DNA from: Sporosarcina pasteurii
GTDB lineage: Bacteria > Bacillota > Bacilli > Bacillales_A > Planococcaceae
NCBI RefSeq assembly: GCF_041295575.1
Contig: NZ_CP160452.1
Location: forward strand, 1,054,001 to 1,118,000
Reading direction: 5' to 3'
DNA length: 64,000 nt
Shown here: in pieces, positions 35,162 through 44,511 of the stretch
Numbering within the stretch: the first letter of the stretch is position 1
Layout: the number at the start of each line of letters is the position of its first letter
Notes under the pieces: generated by a model
Seen by the model: the letters and a program-made list of their open reading frames with translations, nothing else
Database searches by the model: none
Told to the model about the DNA's origin: nothing
Made by a program: the position numbers and the translations under genes

Positions 35162-38100
35162 ATATATTGCTGAACAATTGGTTGTTTTCTTTAAGAAGCA
35201 ATCTAGCAATCAAAAAATAGGGCGTTATTATTTACAATTGCCGTCAATTGAAACATCTGAAATTTTGTATGAAGCTTTAAAAATTGAAGAAGCATCATCA
35301 GCATTCTTTTACCAACATGAAAAAGGGAACGAACGTTATGAAACAATCGCTTTAACTTATCAAGGGTATAAGTTTGTAATCGCTATCGTAAATGAATCGA
35401 TCACAAGCTCATTTCTCGTTACGTTACGTAACGCAATGAGTTTACAACAAGGTGAATGGAAAAATGCTTCACTTATTTTATTAACTTCTAACTTACAAGA
35501 TTCCATTAAGGATGGAAGTATTAACTTAACTCACGAGGGTATGCCTTTACATGTTGAACAGTTTATAGGTAGCTTAGAAAAAATGATTGAGTTGCAAGTG
35601 AAAAATCCAATGAGCCGTAGAATTATCAAGCACTTTTTAGAGAGCAGGGAACGCGAATATGCACTTGAGAACACGACGTTTCTAGATTTTGAAGAAGTGT
35701 TAAATATCGCGAATAAAGAAGAGATAACGACAGAAGATTATCGTGAATTACATTACTTTCCTGACGATGAATTACGTCAGCTATTAAGTGAGCAAGAAAC
35801 GCTCCCAGTAAAATCGAGAGCATGGAATCAGAAAGAGAAAGAAATTCAACATAGGCTCAATAAAAACACGGAACTCCATCACGATATAGAACAAACACGT
35901 GAACAAGGAAGTGCGCGTGAAGAACTCGAAGCTCGTTTTGGTGCAGGAAGAAGAGACCTGGAACCTAAGAGTAATCCCGATAAAGATAAGTGGTATGAGA
36001 CCGATTTAACGAAAATTTTAAATTGGGAAGAAGACATTAAAAATACAACGAAAATCGAATTAATAAATGATGATATTAAGTGTGTGAATAAGCATATTGA
36101 GTTGTGGAAGCGTCCGAACGCAACGACAGCAGCAGGGTTACGAACATGGCATCTTATCGCTTTTGTATCTCCAGAAGAGGAAGCACAAGAAATAGAGGTC
36201 CGTATCCCATTTAGTCAACGTTTGAAAAAAGAACATATTTTATCACGTGCTCAATCTTATACGAATACATCCGGTAAGAATCTTGTGATAACTGCGAAAG
36301 TGGAAGAAGGGGCGGACTTTTATCGGAGCGTTTATAGGCATGAAGGAAAAACACCCTATACGTTTAACTTGCTGGTCTTGAAGTCAACATCTGAACCGTT
36401 TGAATCCATCCGTCATCACTATAAAATTCAAACCGGACAGAGGGCAAATTATGCAATTGAACTTCAAATAGACCACCAACATTTCCAACTAGGTACCGGA
36501 ACAGAAAGAGAAGTTGCAATCAAAGAAAATGAACAAGTAATCGTAAGTGACTTAGACGAAACACTTAAATTGGAAATTGAACCGAGCGCAAGTACCGATG
36601 ATCATTCGGTGAAATGTTTTATTCAAACACCGTCATTTACAGTGCCGATCGTCGTTAAAGACGAAGCCCTACGTATCCTTCCGAAGACAGCTCATCAAAT
36701 TTGGGTAGAGAAGTTTGAAAAGCAACAATCCATAGAACTAATAGAGGACGATAGTAAAGCGATCATTCAAGACTATCTATACACTACACATTTAAATGAG
36801 CGTAAGTATTTTAAGCTGGAAGAGCGTTGGGCTAAGAAAAAGTGGGCGTATGGTAAATATGAAGATTCAAATTTAGAAGCGATTACCTTAGCGATACCAG
36901 ATAGCGTAAAAGAAGCTTATCATGCTTATTTAGAAGCTGTCGAAGAACAAGGTACAATTCATTCTTTTACTTTCTATGATGAAGCTTTACGAGAGAAAGC
37001 AGAGATGTATGTAGAAGCATTTTTAACAGAAATAGAAAATATTGAAGTAGACTCTATTTTACAAGATGAAGTGCGTAATTTAATGAAGTTAGGTCGTATT
37101 GATATTAACGATGAACTAATATTTACAAGTTATGCACCGCTAAATGTCGCTTATCAACTAGAGCTACAAAAGACAATCAACGGAGAAGATATTGATAGAA
37201 ATACAATTGAACGTATGCAAAACTCACATTTTGCACCACTGATTGTCGAAGAAGGGATCACGTATAAACCAGTAGTACATGATCGTATGTCTGAATGGAC
37301 AATCTATCGTCCTAGCGATGAAGTGAATGTTGGGGAGTCTAATTTATACTTAGCACAACTTGTACAAGAGAAAATTGAGCAGTTCTATGAATACTACCCT
37401 TACTTATTTACAATAAGTGGTAATACTCCGTTACGAATCAGCATTGTAAATATTCCGGATGATCGTGAGATTGTTAAGGGACTTCTCAATATGTATTTGA
37501 AAGAAGTTAAGAAAGGAAAAGAATTACACGCTCTCCGACCAATTGAAATTTCAGCATATACGAGGGGATATCATGTAAGTCATTTTGAGATATTCCAGCA
37601 AATGGAAAACTATGAGGAAGTTGAACATTATTTCCAAGGACTATCGTTTAACAATAAGTATGACATACCTCGGGATGTATTTTATCAGTTACAACGTCTA
37701 ATTCGTTATTCCGTTCATTCAATAGAAGATCAGATTAAATATGCACATTTATCATTTTATAAGATGGATGGAAAGTCAGAAGTCGTACAACAAAAAACAC
37801 AAGATTTACCAGATAGTCTAGCTTTAAATGGTCTATTAACTTCTCCTACTTCGCAATTAACAGAAGAAGGTGGATATCGAATTGGATTTGGAACAGGCGG
37901 ACATCGAGTAAATAAAGAAAACTTACTTGAAAAAAGTATCCTAAAATGGAACGAATATGTTGCAAATATGATGACGAACGGCTTAAATCCTTACAATAAA
38001 GATATTGCATTATCAACACGTGTACATGCCTTAAATGAGCAGTTGCTGGAAGATTTATATAAACAAACAAATTGGGTTACCTTTATTAATCCTGAAGTAG

Positions 38101-40325
38101 ATTTACTTTATTTCACAGAAAGACGCGATGATTTAATCATAGTTCATTATAGTGATCAACTTAGCTCATCTCATGCGTATGATGCGATTACAGTCACAAA
38201 CAAATCAACTCAGTACGTGCAAGTCATTAAGCAGTTTTTAGAAAGTCGCGAAATCAAAACAACACAAAAGGAAATAGAAGAAACAATCAAAGCATTTAAT
38301 GTGTTTAATGGTGAATGGTTACTACGTGCTATTCAAAATAAGTCTCATGATCAGCGCGAAAAGATGAGTGTTTTGTCTGCAGTCAAGCTCTCGCTCAAGT
38401 ATTTTAAAGAAAAAGCACCAGAGGTTACTTGGATTCCTATCTCTATGGAAGAAATTGTACGGGTTTCTAATGCGATTCAATTAAATAAAAAAGATGGGCT
38501 ATTCTCTGGGAAGACAATTGGTCGGAGTGGAAACTGTAGTGACGACTTACTAATGATGGGCTTTAAAGTGGATGAACAAGATCAATTGATTCTATATCTT
38601 TACCCGATTGAAGTGAAAATCGGGCATAATCAATCAGGTGTCATTGATAAAGGGATTAGCCAAGTAAAAGAACTGAATCATCGTCTGAAAGAAGTATTAA
38701 ATGAATCTACATTTGATGCAAAATTTATGCGACACTTTTTCGCTCAGCGAATGATTACGGTCGCTCAAAAAATGGAACAACAACAGTTTTGGATTGACCA
38801 AGTTTGGATAACGGAACAGATTTCGCATCGATTATTAAATGGCGATTTTACAGTTGCTATTAATGGTTTACCTTCGTTTGGTGAAGGTGCTATATTCTCA
38901 TTTAAAAAAGAAGAAGTTAGCGAGAATAGTTCACGTATAGATAATGTGTTAGTTCTTGCTTATCCAGAGCAAATGGGCTATGAATGGTTAGCGAAGTCGA
39001 TGGATGAAGTTATGAAGTTCGATATGAAAATTGAGCTGGAAGTAGAAAATACTAAGAAACGTGAAGAATATTCACCGGAACAACCAGTAAAAGAATCATT
39101 TGAGCAAGCAAAACCTTCTGTCATGAATGAACAAGACATAGACAAAAGGGAAGAAGATGTTAAGACTCAGCAAGTGAAAGAAAAAACAGCTACTACACAA
39201 CCCCTAGTAGAAAAAGGTAAAGATAATTTTTCACGACCGTTAATTGGATATACACAATATGATTTGGCGCGACACTGGGAATTTGGTCATAAAGAATTAC
39301 CAAATCGCCATCTCTTAATCGGTGGACGTAGCGGACAAGGAAAGACATACTTTATACAGTCACTCCTAATGGGGTTAAGTTCAGCAAATCAGCCTTCACT
39401 AGTAATCGATTATTCTAGTAGCTATACAAAGACTCAACTTGAAGAAGACTTTGTGGCACATTTAGGAGATAGGTTGGTAGAGCATAGTGTGTACCGAGAC
39501 AAGATTCCAATCAATCCATTTGCAAGAAGAACACGTATTGTTTCAGGAAAAGAAGAACTTGAACCGATTGTTGAGACAGCTGGGCGCGTAATGGAAGTAT
39601 TTGCTTCTGTTTATAGATTGGGACCTCAACAAGAAATGGTGTTATATCGTGCGATTAAAAGTGGGATTGAAAATCATGGAAGCCAAATGACGATGAGCTT
39701 GCTTGAAGAAGAATTGTATAGCTTAGAAGGAGCATCCAAATCGGTTGTAGGTTCATTATTATCACGGCTCATTCAATTTATTCATTTAGATCCATTTAAT
39801 TATTCGACGGAACATAAATGGGACGATTACTTCCAAGATGATGGTCAAGTAACAATTGTTCAATTAGATGGATATTCACAAATAGAAATAAAGAAAATAT
39901 TAACGGAGTTCATATTATGGGACTTATGGTATTTTCGTTTGAGTAAAACTGAAGAAAACCCTATGGCAATTGTTTTAGATGAAGCACAAAACTTAGCATT
40001 CGGTGAAGGTACTCCAGCAAATTTAATTTTACGTGAGGGTAGAAAGTTTGGTTGGTCCGCATGGTTTGCTACACAGACTTTCACAAACTTCTCATCTGAA
40101 GAATTATCAACATTGCAAGGTGCGGCAACGAAAGTCTTTTTCAACCCTGCGGAAAGTGAAGTTTCCAGTATCTCTCGCAATTTAGGTGGAGACTATCAAG
40201 AGGCTTTGCGTAAATTAGTCAAAGGTCAATGTTTAATAACTGGCCAATTTATGGAGGAGGACGGCACTTTAAGTCAATCACAAGTTTATGTGGTAAGCGT
40301 ACCTCCTATGAACCAAAGAAATTAA
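35142..40325 (+). CDS. dptH: DNA phosphorothioation-dependent restriction protein DptH
   Basis: This is the large (1727-aa) ATPase of the restriction complex. The C-terminal 370 residues form an FtsK/HerA-type motor: Walker A IGGRSGQGKT near residue 1395, Walker B MAIVLDEAQNLAF near 1610, and a conserved ATQTFTNFSSEELSTL segment after it. Around residues 1130-1160, CSDDLLMMGF followed by YPIEVKIGH has the spacing of a PD-(D/E)xK nuclease core, a candidate for the cutting activity. The linker 1310-1360 is Glu/Lys/Gln-rich. ATG 35142 is 9 bases from GGAG; GTG 35121 lacks a site. Length agrees with the family (about 1,700). Confidence 0.8.
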   Translation: MSNQFYEYIAEQLVVFFKKQSSNQKIGRYYLQLPSIETSEILYEALKIEEASSAFFYQHEKGNERYETIALTYQGYKFVIAIVNESITSSFLVTLRNAMSLQQGEWKNASLILLTSNLQDSIKDGSINLTHEGMPLHVEQFIGSLEKMIELQVKNPMSRRIIKHFLESREREYALENTTFLDFEEVLNIANKEEITTEDYRELHYFPDDELRQLLSEQETLPVKSRAWNQKEKEIQHRLNKNTELHHDIEQTREQGSAREELEARFGAGRRDLEPKSNPDKDKWYETDLTKILNWEEDIKNTTKIELINDDIKCVNKHIELWKRPNATTAAGLRTWHLIAFVSPEEEAQEIEVRIPFSQRLKKEHILSRAQSYTNTSGKNLVITAKVEEGADFYRSVYRHEGKTPYTFNLLVLKSTSEPFESIRHHYKIQTGQRANYAIELQIDHQHFQLGTGTEREVAIKENEQVIVSDLDETLKLEIEPSASTDDHSVKCFIQTPSFTVPIVVKDEALRILPKTAHQIWVEKFEKQQSIELIEDDSKAIIQDYLYTTHLNERKYFKLEERWAKKKWAYGKYEDSNLEAITLAIPDSVKEAYHAYLEAVEEQGTIHSFTFYDEALREKAEMYVEAFLTEIENIEVDSILQDEVRNLMKLGRIDINDELIFTSYAPLNVAYQLELQKTINGEDIDRNTIERMQNSHFAPLIVEEGITYKPVVHDRMSEWTIYRPSDEVNVGESNLYLAQLVQEKIEQFYEYYPYLFTISGNTPLRISIVNIPDDREIVKGLLNMYLKEVKKGKELHALRPIEISAYTRGYHVSHFEIFQQMENYEEVEHYFQGLSFNNKYDIPRDVFYQLQRLIRYSVHSIEDQIKYAHLSFYKMDGKSEVVQQKTQDLPDSLALNGLLTSPTSQLTEEGGYRIGFGTGGHRVNKENLLEKSILKWNEYVANMMTNGLNPYNKDIALSTRVHALNEQLLEDLYKQTNWVTFINPEVDLLYFTERRDDLIIVHYSDQLSSSHAYDAITVTNKSTQYVQVIKQFLESREIKTTQKEIEETIKAFNVFNGEWLLRAIQNKSHDQREKMSVLSAVKLSLKYFKEKAPEVTWIPISMEEIVRVSNAIQLNKKDGLFSGKTIGRSGNCSDDLLMMGFKVDEQDQLILYLYPIEVKIGHNQSGVIDKGISQVKELNHRLKEVLNESTFDAKFMRHFFAQRMITVAQKMEQQQFWIDQVWITEQISHRLLNGDFTVAINGLPSFGEGAIFSFKKEEVSENSSRIDNVLVLAYPEQMGYEWLAKSMDEVMKFDMKIELEVENTKKREEYSPEQPVKESFEQAKPSVMNEQDIDKREEDVKTQQVKEKTATTQPLVEKGKDNFSRPLIGYTQYDLARHWEFGHKELPNRHLLIGGRSGQGKTYFIQSLLMGLSSANQPSLVIDYSSSYTKTQLEEDFVAHLGDRLVEHSVYRDKIPINPFARRTRIVSGKEELEPIVETAGRVMEVFASVYRLGPQQEMVLYRAIKSGIENHGSQMTMSLLEEELYSLEGASKSVVGSLLSRLIQFIHLDPFNYSTEHKWDDYFQDDGQVTIVQLDGYSQIEIKKILTEFILWDLWYFRLSKTEENPMAIVLDEAQNLAFGEGTPANLILREGRKFGWSAWFATQTFTNFSSEELSTLQGAATKVFFNPAESEVSSISRNLGGDYQEALRKLVKGQCLITGQFMEEDGTLSQSQVYVVSVPPMNQRN

Positions 40326-40344
40326 AGAAGTGTATCCTTAAAGA

Positions 40345-40430
40345 GTACCTATGTTAAAGACATTCAAGGTTATTTGAACAGACGTGAATGTTTAAATTAC
40401 CACGATGGGTTTGAGCACAGGTACTTTACA
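40345..40430. repeat. inverted-repeat element with GTACCTATG / CACAGGTAC arms
   Basis: GAGTACCTATGTT (40344-40356) and GAGCACAGGTACTTTAC (about 40413-40429) flank an inner pair CATTCAAGG...GTGAATG. This is the same arm type as at 16.4 and 56.2 kb and lies directly behind the dptH stop. Confidence 0.45.
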
Positions 40431-40460
40431 TTAAAAAAATGTCACCAAATATCCTAATAG

Positions 40461-40500
40461 AACATCCCCGAATCGTTTTTTCGATTGGGGGATGTTTTTT
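40461..40500 (+). terminator. Rho-independent terminator of the dpt operon
   Basis: AACATCCCCGAATCG / CGATTGGGGGATGTT (40461-40495) is followed by TTTTT. It lies 136 bases after dptH. Confidence 0.85.
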
Positions 40501-40523
40501 GATTATTGTGTTTGACGATGATT

Positions 40524-40660
40524 TTATAAATGTTTATGATTTAGCTTGGAATGATTTTTTTCGATTACTTTCTGAAAGATTTCCTTTATATGTTGAACTG
40601 CGTCCCAATCCTCTTCGGGATTTTCACCTATAAAAATTACTAAAAGCTAAAGTGCAAAAC
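40524..40660 (-). other. possible C-terminal gene fragment (minus strand)
   Basis: On the minus strand about 45 codons read as a plausible amphipathic protein tail (GENPEEDWDAVQHIKEIFQK ending NHKHL, stop at 40524-40526) with no start or ribosome binding site. It may be the remains of a gene cut by arrival of the neighbouring module. No family was recognised. Confidence 0.25.
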
Positions 40661-40670
40661 GAAAAAAGTA

Positions 40671-40697
40671 TTGACAAATATAAAGAGACAGTATAAT
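40671..40697 (+). promoter_or_regulatory. sigma-A-type promoter of the BCCT transporter gene
   Basis: TTGACA (40671-40676) and TATAAT (40692-40697) are perfect hexamers with a short 15-base spacer. The GntR-type operator begins 11 bases downstream of the -10 box, so a bound repressor would block the start region. Confidence 0.65.
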
Positions 40698-40707
40698 CTG
40701 AAAAAAA

Positions 40708-40726
40708 CTTGTATGGTACATGCAAG
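40708..40726. promoter_or_regulatory. probable operator of the FCD-type GntR regulator, site 1
   Basis: CTTGTATGGTACATGCAAG is a near palindrome. The core TTGTATGGTACATG recurs at 42557 and 49532, and a variant TTGTACCATGGTACATG at 42621. All four stand just before genes of the catabolic set, one of which encodes a GntR regulator. Binding is inferred, not shown. Confidence 0.6.
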
Positions 40727-40881
40727 ATTAGTATTAATAAAAACATTGTAATGAAAGCGTTTACAATTGTCAGGGGGTGATCCGCTAAGTGGGCTAAGTT
40801 GATACAGAAAATTGGCTGTTTTCGTTTAGTATGAAATTGTTTCTGGTAGTGGTTCAAAGACTAACCATTAGGGGGAATAAG

Positions 40882-42495
40882 ATGACCAAAAATTATTGGC
40901 GTCATATTAGGGAGAAAGTAGACTGGCCAGTATTTCTTTTGAGTGGTGGGGCACTCGTAGCGTTTGTGCTTTTATCGTTTTTACATGTCGATATGGTAAG
41001 CAAATACGTCAATATCGGTTTTGACTTGTCAATCCGTTATTTCGGTGCGTACTGGCAACTATTAATGATTGCAACTTTTGCAGTAGGTGCTGTGTTAGCC
41101 GTTTCGAAATATGGGAAAGTTCGGCTTGGAAATACGAATAAGCATGAAATAAGTTATTTTAAATGGGTCGCGGTCATCATTACAACTGGCCTCGGAGCAG
41201 GTGGTGTATTCTGGGCTGCGGCAGAGCCAATGTACTATTTTTTGGAAGTTCCGCCAATGCATAAGGGTATCCTTGCTGGAACGAAGGAGGCGATTGGCCC
41301 TGCACTTGCACAAAGTTATATGTCATGGGGGTTTACAGCATGGTCTGTGTATGGGGCCATTAGTGCAATAATATTAATTTACGCACATAATCATAAAGGA
41401 ATGCCATTAAAGCCTAGAACATTGTTGTATCCAATATTAGGAAAAAAGATTTTAACAAGCAAGTGGGGAACGGCTGCGGATGTATTTTGTATTATTGGTG
41501 CAGCGGCAGGAACAATTGGTCCAATCGGTTTTCTTGGTTTACAAGTGAGCTATGGAGTCAGCTCGGTATTTGGAATACCCGACGTATTCAGCACACAGGT
41601 CCTCATTATTGTTGGTCTGACAGCGGTTGTTTTAGTGTCGACCTTAACTGGGATTAATAAAGGGATTCAGTGGTTAAGTAAGCTAAACGTGAATATGATT
41701 GTAGTTATTGCGGTATTTTTGTTAATTTTTGGTCCGGGCATGTTCATTATAGATTCTTTCATGTCATCATTCGGAATGTATATGAGTGAATTCATCAACA
41801 TAAGTACATTTCGCGGTGATGAGGCATGGCTTGGTTATTGGATGCTTTTTTTCTTTGGTTGGTTTATTGGTTTTGGTCCGCTCGTTGCTTTGTTTGTGGC
41901 AAGAATTTCAAATGGGCGTAAAATTAGAGAAATATTTCTTGTCGTAGCAATCATTGCTCCGATTACGACAAATTTTTGGTTTACAGTTTTAGGTGGGACG
42001 GGAATCTTTTATGAATTGGGCAATAGGGGATCGGTAAGTGGTCCATTATTGGACGGGGGATTGCCGAGCGCAATTATCGCTATTGCCGAACAAATGCCGC
42101 TTGGATTTATTATGCCGACAGTCTTTCTCGTGTTAACGACTCTTTTTGTTGTGACAACTGTTGATTCAATGTCTTATTCCATTTCGATGGGGGTTACTGG
42201 TGATGGAAATCCGCCAAAAATAGTTCGTGTATTTTGGGCGTTAATTATGGCTGTAATTGCAACGATACTTATTAAAATCGGCGGGGGAGGAATTAGTGCA
42301 TTACAATCATTTATCGTCGTCGCTGCTGTTCCAATCTCCATTTTGATGTTGCCAATTCTTTGGTACGCGCCGAAAATAGCAAAGCAATTAGCGATTGAAC
42401 AAGGTATTGTAGAAGAAAAGGTAGACCTAAGTCCATCGACAATTAGCGAAGCAACTGCATCAACGGAAGTCGAAGTAAAGGGAACAAGGAGATAG
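40882..42495 (+). CDS. BCCT-family betaine/carnitine/choline-type transporter
   Basis: This 537-aa secondary transporter of the betaine-choline-carnitine family has 12 membrane helices. The glycine-rich unwound helix GLGAGGVFWAAAEPMYYF and the later aromatic-box segment around DEAWLGYWMLFFFGWFIGFGPLVA carry the Trp residues that bind trimethylammonium-type groups. ATG 40882 follows AGGGGGAAT; the longer frame from 40831 has no site. It has a consensus promoter and a GntR-type operator upstream. Its link to the downstream enzymes suggests uptake of a zwitterionic quaternary amine used as a nutrient rather than osmoprotection, which is inference. Confidence 0.85.
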   Translation: MTKNYWRHIREKVDWPVFLLSGGALVAFVLLSFLHVDMVSKYVNIGFDLSIRYFGAYWQLLMIATFAVGAVLAVSKYGKVRLGNTNKHEISYFKWVAVIITTGLGAGGVFWAAAEPMYYFLEVPPMHKGILAGTKEAIGPALAQSYMSWGFTAWSVYGAISAIILIYAHNHKGMPLKPRTLLYPILGKKILTSKWGTAADVFCIIGAAAGTIGPIGFLGLQVSYGVSSVFGIPDVFSTQVLIIVGLTAVVLVSTLTGINKGIQWLSKLNVNMIVVIAVFLLIFGPGMFIIDSFMSSFGMYMSEFINISTFRGDEAWLGYWMLFFFGWFIGFGPLVALFVARISNGRKIREIFLVVAIIAPITTNFWFTVLGGTGIFYELGNRGSVSGPLLDGGLPSAIIAIAEQMPLGFIMPTVFLVLTTLFVVTTVDSMSYSISMGVTGDGNPPKIVRVFWALIMAVIATILIKIGGGGISALQSFIVVAAVPISILMLPILWYAPKIAKQLAIEQGIVEEKVDLSPSTISEATASTEVEVKGTRR

Positions 42496-42517
42496 TTTAA
42501 AAGATTCTAAATATTTG

Positions 42518-42546
42518 TTGACATTTAAAAGTAATGATATTACACT
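42518..42546 (+). promoter_or_regulatory. sigma-A-type promoter of the regulator/catabolic operon
   Basis: TTGACA (42518-42523), a 17-base spacer and TACACT (42541-42546). The expected start is near 42553, directly before the operator at 42557. Confidence 0.6.
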
Positions 42547-42556
42547 AACGTTAGAC

Positions 42557-42578
42557 CTTGTATGGTACATGGTACATG
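42557..42578. promoter_or_regulatory. probable GntR operator, site 2 (tandem)
   Basis: CTTGTATGGTACATGGTACATG contains the site-1 core with an extra GGTACATG half-site in tandem, overlapping the predicted transcription start. Confidence 0.6.
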
Positions 42579-42620
42579 AAAAATAAGGAAGTTAGTGGGA
42601 GATTAATAGGTTACGAATAT

Positions 42621-42639
42621 TTGTACCATGGTACATGGC
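42621..42639. promoter_or_regulatory. probable GntR operator, site 3
   Basis: TTGTACCATGGTACATGGC is a more symmetric variant (GTACCATGGTAC palindrome) between site 2 and the regulator gene. Two sites before the regulator suggest autoregulation, possibly by looping. Confidence 0.55.
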
Positions 42640-42656
42640 ACTTTTATTAGAAAGGG

Positions 42657-43346
42657 GTGTTTACCATTACGAGTATTTTGACAACGAGTATTACGGCCCA
42701 AGTAACTGATGCGATCCGCACAGCTATCATTACGGGAGAATACGAACCTGGAAAGCAATTATCTGAAGCTGCTTTATCGCAGTATTTTAAAATAAGCAGG
42801 ACTCCGGTGAGGGAAGCGTTAAAGCAATTAGAACGAGAAGGGCTAGTGGAAATCATTCCACGAGTTGGAACATGTGTATTAAAACCGACTGAGAAAGAAT
42901 TAGATGAGCTATTTACAGTAAAGGAAGCGATGGAAGGGCTTGCAGCGGGAATACTTGCTGAAAAAGGAGATTTGAAAGTAATAGGTAAAGTACGAGAAGC
43001 TGTATCTTTCATGGAAGAAGCCGTACAGAAAAAAGATCATAATAAATTCGTCGAAGCGAATAATCTTTTTCACCAGGCAATCATGGACGGTGCTAATAAT
43101 TCCAAGCTGAGTTATGTGTTCAATTTACTGATTAATCAAATACCTTATAATCGCTATGTTTATCTAAGTATTGAAGTTCCAAATCGTCTAGAAATATCAC
43201 TGAAAGAACATCAAATTATTTTAGAGGCAATTTTAAGTAAGGACCGAGAAAGAGCTGAAAAAGCGATGAGAGAGCACGTTAGAGAAAGTGCGATTGGACT
43301 AAAAAAAGCAATTGCCAAAAGACTTTACCAAAAGACCGCAAAATAA
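42657..43346 (+). CDS. GntR-family (FadR/FCD subfamily) transcriptional regulator
   Basis: This regulator of up to 229 aa has an N-terminal winged helix (TAIITGEYEPGKQLSEAALSQY, then ISRTPVREALKQLEREGLVE, residues about 15-80) and an all-helical FCD ligand domain (residues 90-220). The FCD metal/ligand histidines are in NNLFHQAIM, LKEHQIIL and MREHVRESA. The start is uncertain: GTG 42657 overlaps the AAAGGGG box, and TTG 42678 is 20 bases away. It probably represses the BCCT gene and the operon that follows until an intermediate binds the FCD domain. Confidence 0.85.
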   Translation: MFTITSILTTSITAQVTDAIRTAIITGEYEPGKQLSEAALSQYFKISRTPVREALKQLEREGLVEIIPRVGTCVLKPTEKELDELFTVKEAMEGLAAGILAEKGDLKVIGKVREAVSFMEEAVQKKDHNKFVEANNLFHQAIMDGANNSKLSYVFNLLINQIPYNRYVYLSIEVPNRLEISLKEHQIILEAILSKDRERAEKAMREHVRESAIGLKKAIAKRLYQKTAK

Positions 43347-43361
43347 GGGGGAATAATAATT

Positions 43362-44510
43362 ATGAAGTTCGGAATATTCGCTAACTTGGCAGGGCCAGGT
43401 CGCCATGAGGAGTACGATAAAGTATTAGATGAAGCACGGGAGCAAGCGGTTTACTGTGATGAAAACGGTTACGACTCCATTTGGTATACAGAACACCACT
43501 TCGGTCATGAGGGGAATGAGTTGATTTCGAATCCTCTAATGATGGGAGTAGATATCGCCGCTCGAACAAAGAATATTCGAATCGGTCAGGCTGCAAACGT
43601 CGCAACATTTTGGCAACCGCTTCGTTTAGCGGAAGATATCGCAATGTTAGATCAGTTAAGCAAAGGGCGAGTAGAAGTCGGGTTAGCTCGCGGACTATAT
43701 GGTCGTGAGGCTGCTAATTTAAATGCGCTGGCAGATCCGAAAAATAATGATCAGAATCGCGCATTATTTGAAGAAACTGTGGAAGTAATGAAAAAGGCTT
43801 GGTCAAATCGTTTCTTTTCACACGATGGAGACATTTATCAGTTTCCACCTGAAGGCCTAAAGTGGACTCATCCTATGAGCCCTCAATCACCAGAGTTTAT
43901 GGACATGGAAAAAGGGGAAATCAATAAAATTTCAATCATGCCAAACACTTACCAAGGTCGAATGCCAAATTTATGGCAAACAATCGACTCCCCAAGTTCA
44001 ATCAAAATTGCTGCTGAAACCGGTATTAATGCTATTTTCTGGATGCCGACAGTGAAAGAGTTAAAAGGACGTTTTGAATTATATCGTGAAACAGCTTCGA
44101 AAGCGCGCGGCTATGAAGTTCCTCTTGGCGAAGGAATTGCGCTTGTACGTGATGTGTATGTAGCAGAAACGATGGAACAGGCTCGGGAAGATGCTGCTGA
44201 AGCAGTACTAAACACATATCGCTGGATTTGCCATTGGAGAGGGCTTGGTAATCTGATGGACCCAGGTGAAGAAGTAAAAGTCGGCCAAGAGTTAACATAT
44301 GAATTCCTTCACCCAAGAAACTTATTATTCGGAACACCGGAATATGTAACAGAAAAAATTCAAGAATTAAAAGAAGAGTTGAATTTACAAAATCTATTAC
44401 TTTGGAAAAATCATAGTCATTTACCACACGAAAAAGTGATGAACAGCTTAAAGCTATTTACAGAAGAAGTAATGCCAAATTTCACTAAAACAAAACAGGG
44501 GGTATTGTAA
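43362..44510 (+). CDS. LLM-class flavin-dependent monooxygenase (luciferase-like)
   Basis: This 382-aa TIM-barrel oxygenase uses reduced FMN delivered by a separate reductase (probably the one encoded at 51814). It opens with MKFGIFANLAGPGRHEEYDK and carries YDSIWYTEHHFGHEG (flavin and substrate side) and LAEDIAMLDQLSKGRVEVGLARG, the standard luciferase-like signature. ATG 43362 follows AAGGGGGAAT, 15 bases after the regulator. In the pathway model it makes the ring-opening oxygenation, like TgnA or RutA. It is a single complete domain. Confidence 0.85.
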   Translation: MKFGIFANLAGPGRHEEYDKVLDEAREQAVYCDENGYDSIWYTEHHFGHEGNELISNPLMMGVDIAARTKNIRIGQAANVATFWQPLRLAEDIAMLDQLSKGRVEVGLARGLYGREAANLNALADPKNNDQNRALFEETVEVMKKAWSNRFFSHDGDIYQFPPEGLKWTHPMSPQSPEFMDMEKGEINKISIMPNTYQGRMPNLWQTIDSPSSIKIAAETGINAIFWMPTVKELKGRFELYRETASKARGYEVPLGEGIALVRDVYVAETMEQAREDAAEAVLNTYRWICHWRGLGNLMDPGEEVKVGQELTYEFLHPRNLLFGTPEYVTEKIQELKEELNLQNLLLWKNHSHLPHEKVMNSLKLFTEEVMPNFTKTKQGVL

Positions 44511-44511
44511 A

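Noticed and set aside
40439-40633. A 64-aa plus-strand reading frame after dptH
   Set aside because: It runs through the dpt terminator and has no ribosome binding site; the minus strand reads more like a protein tail.
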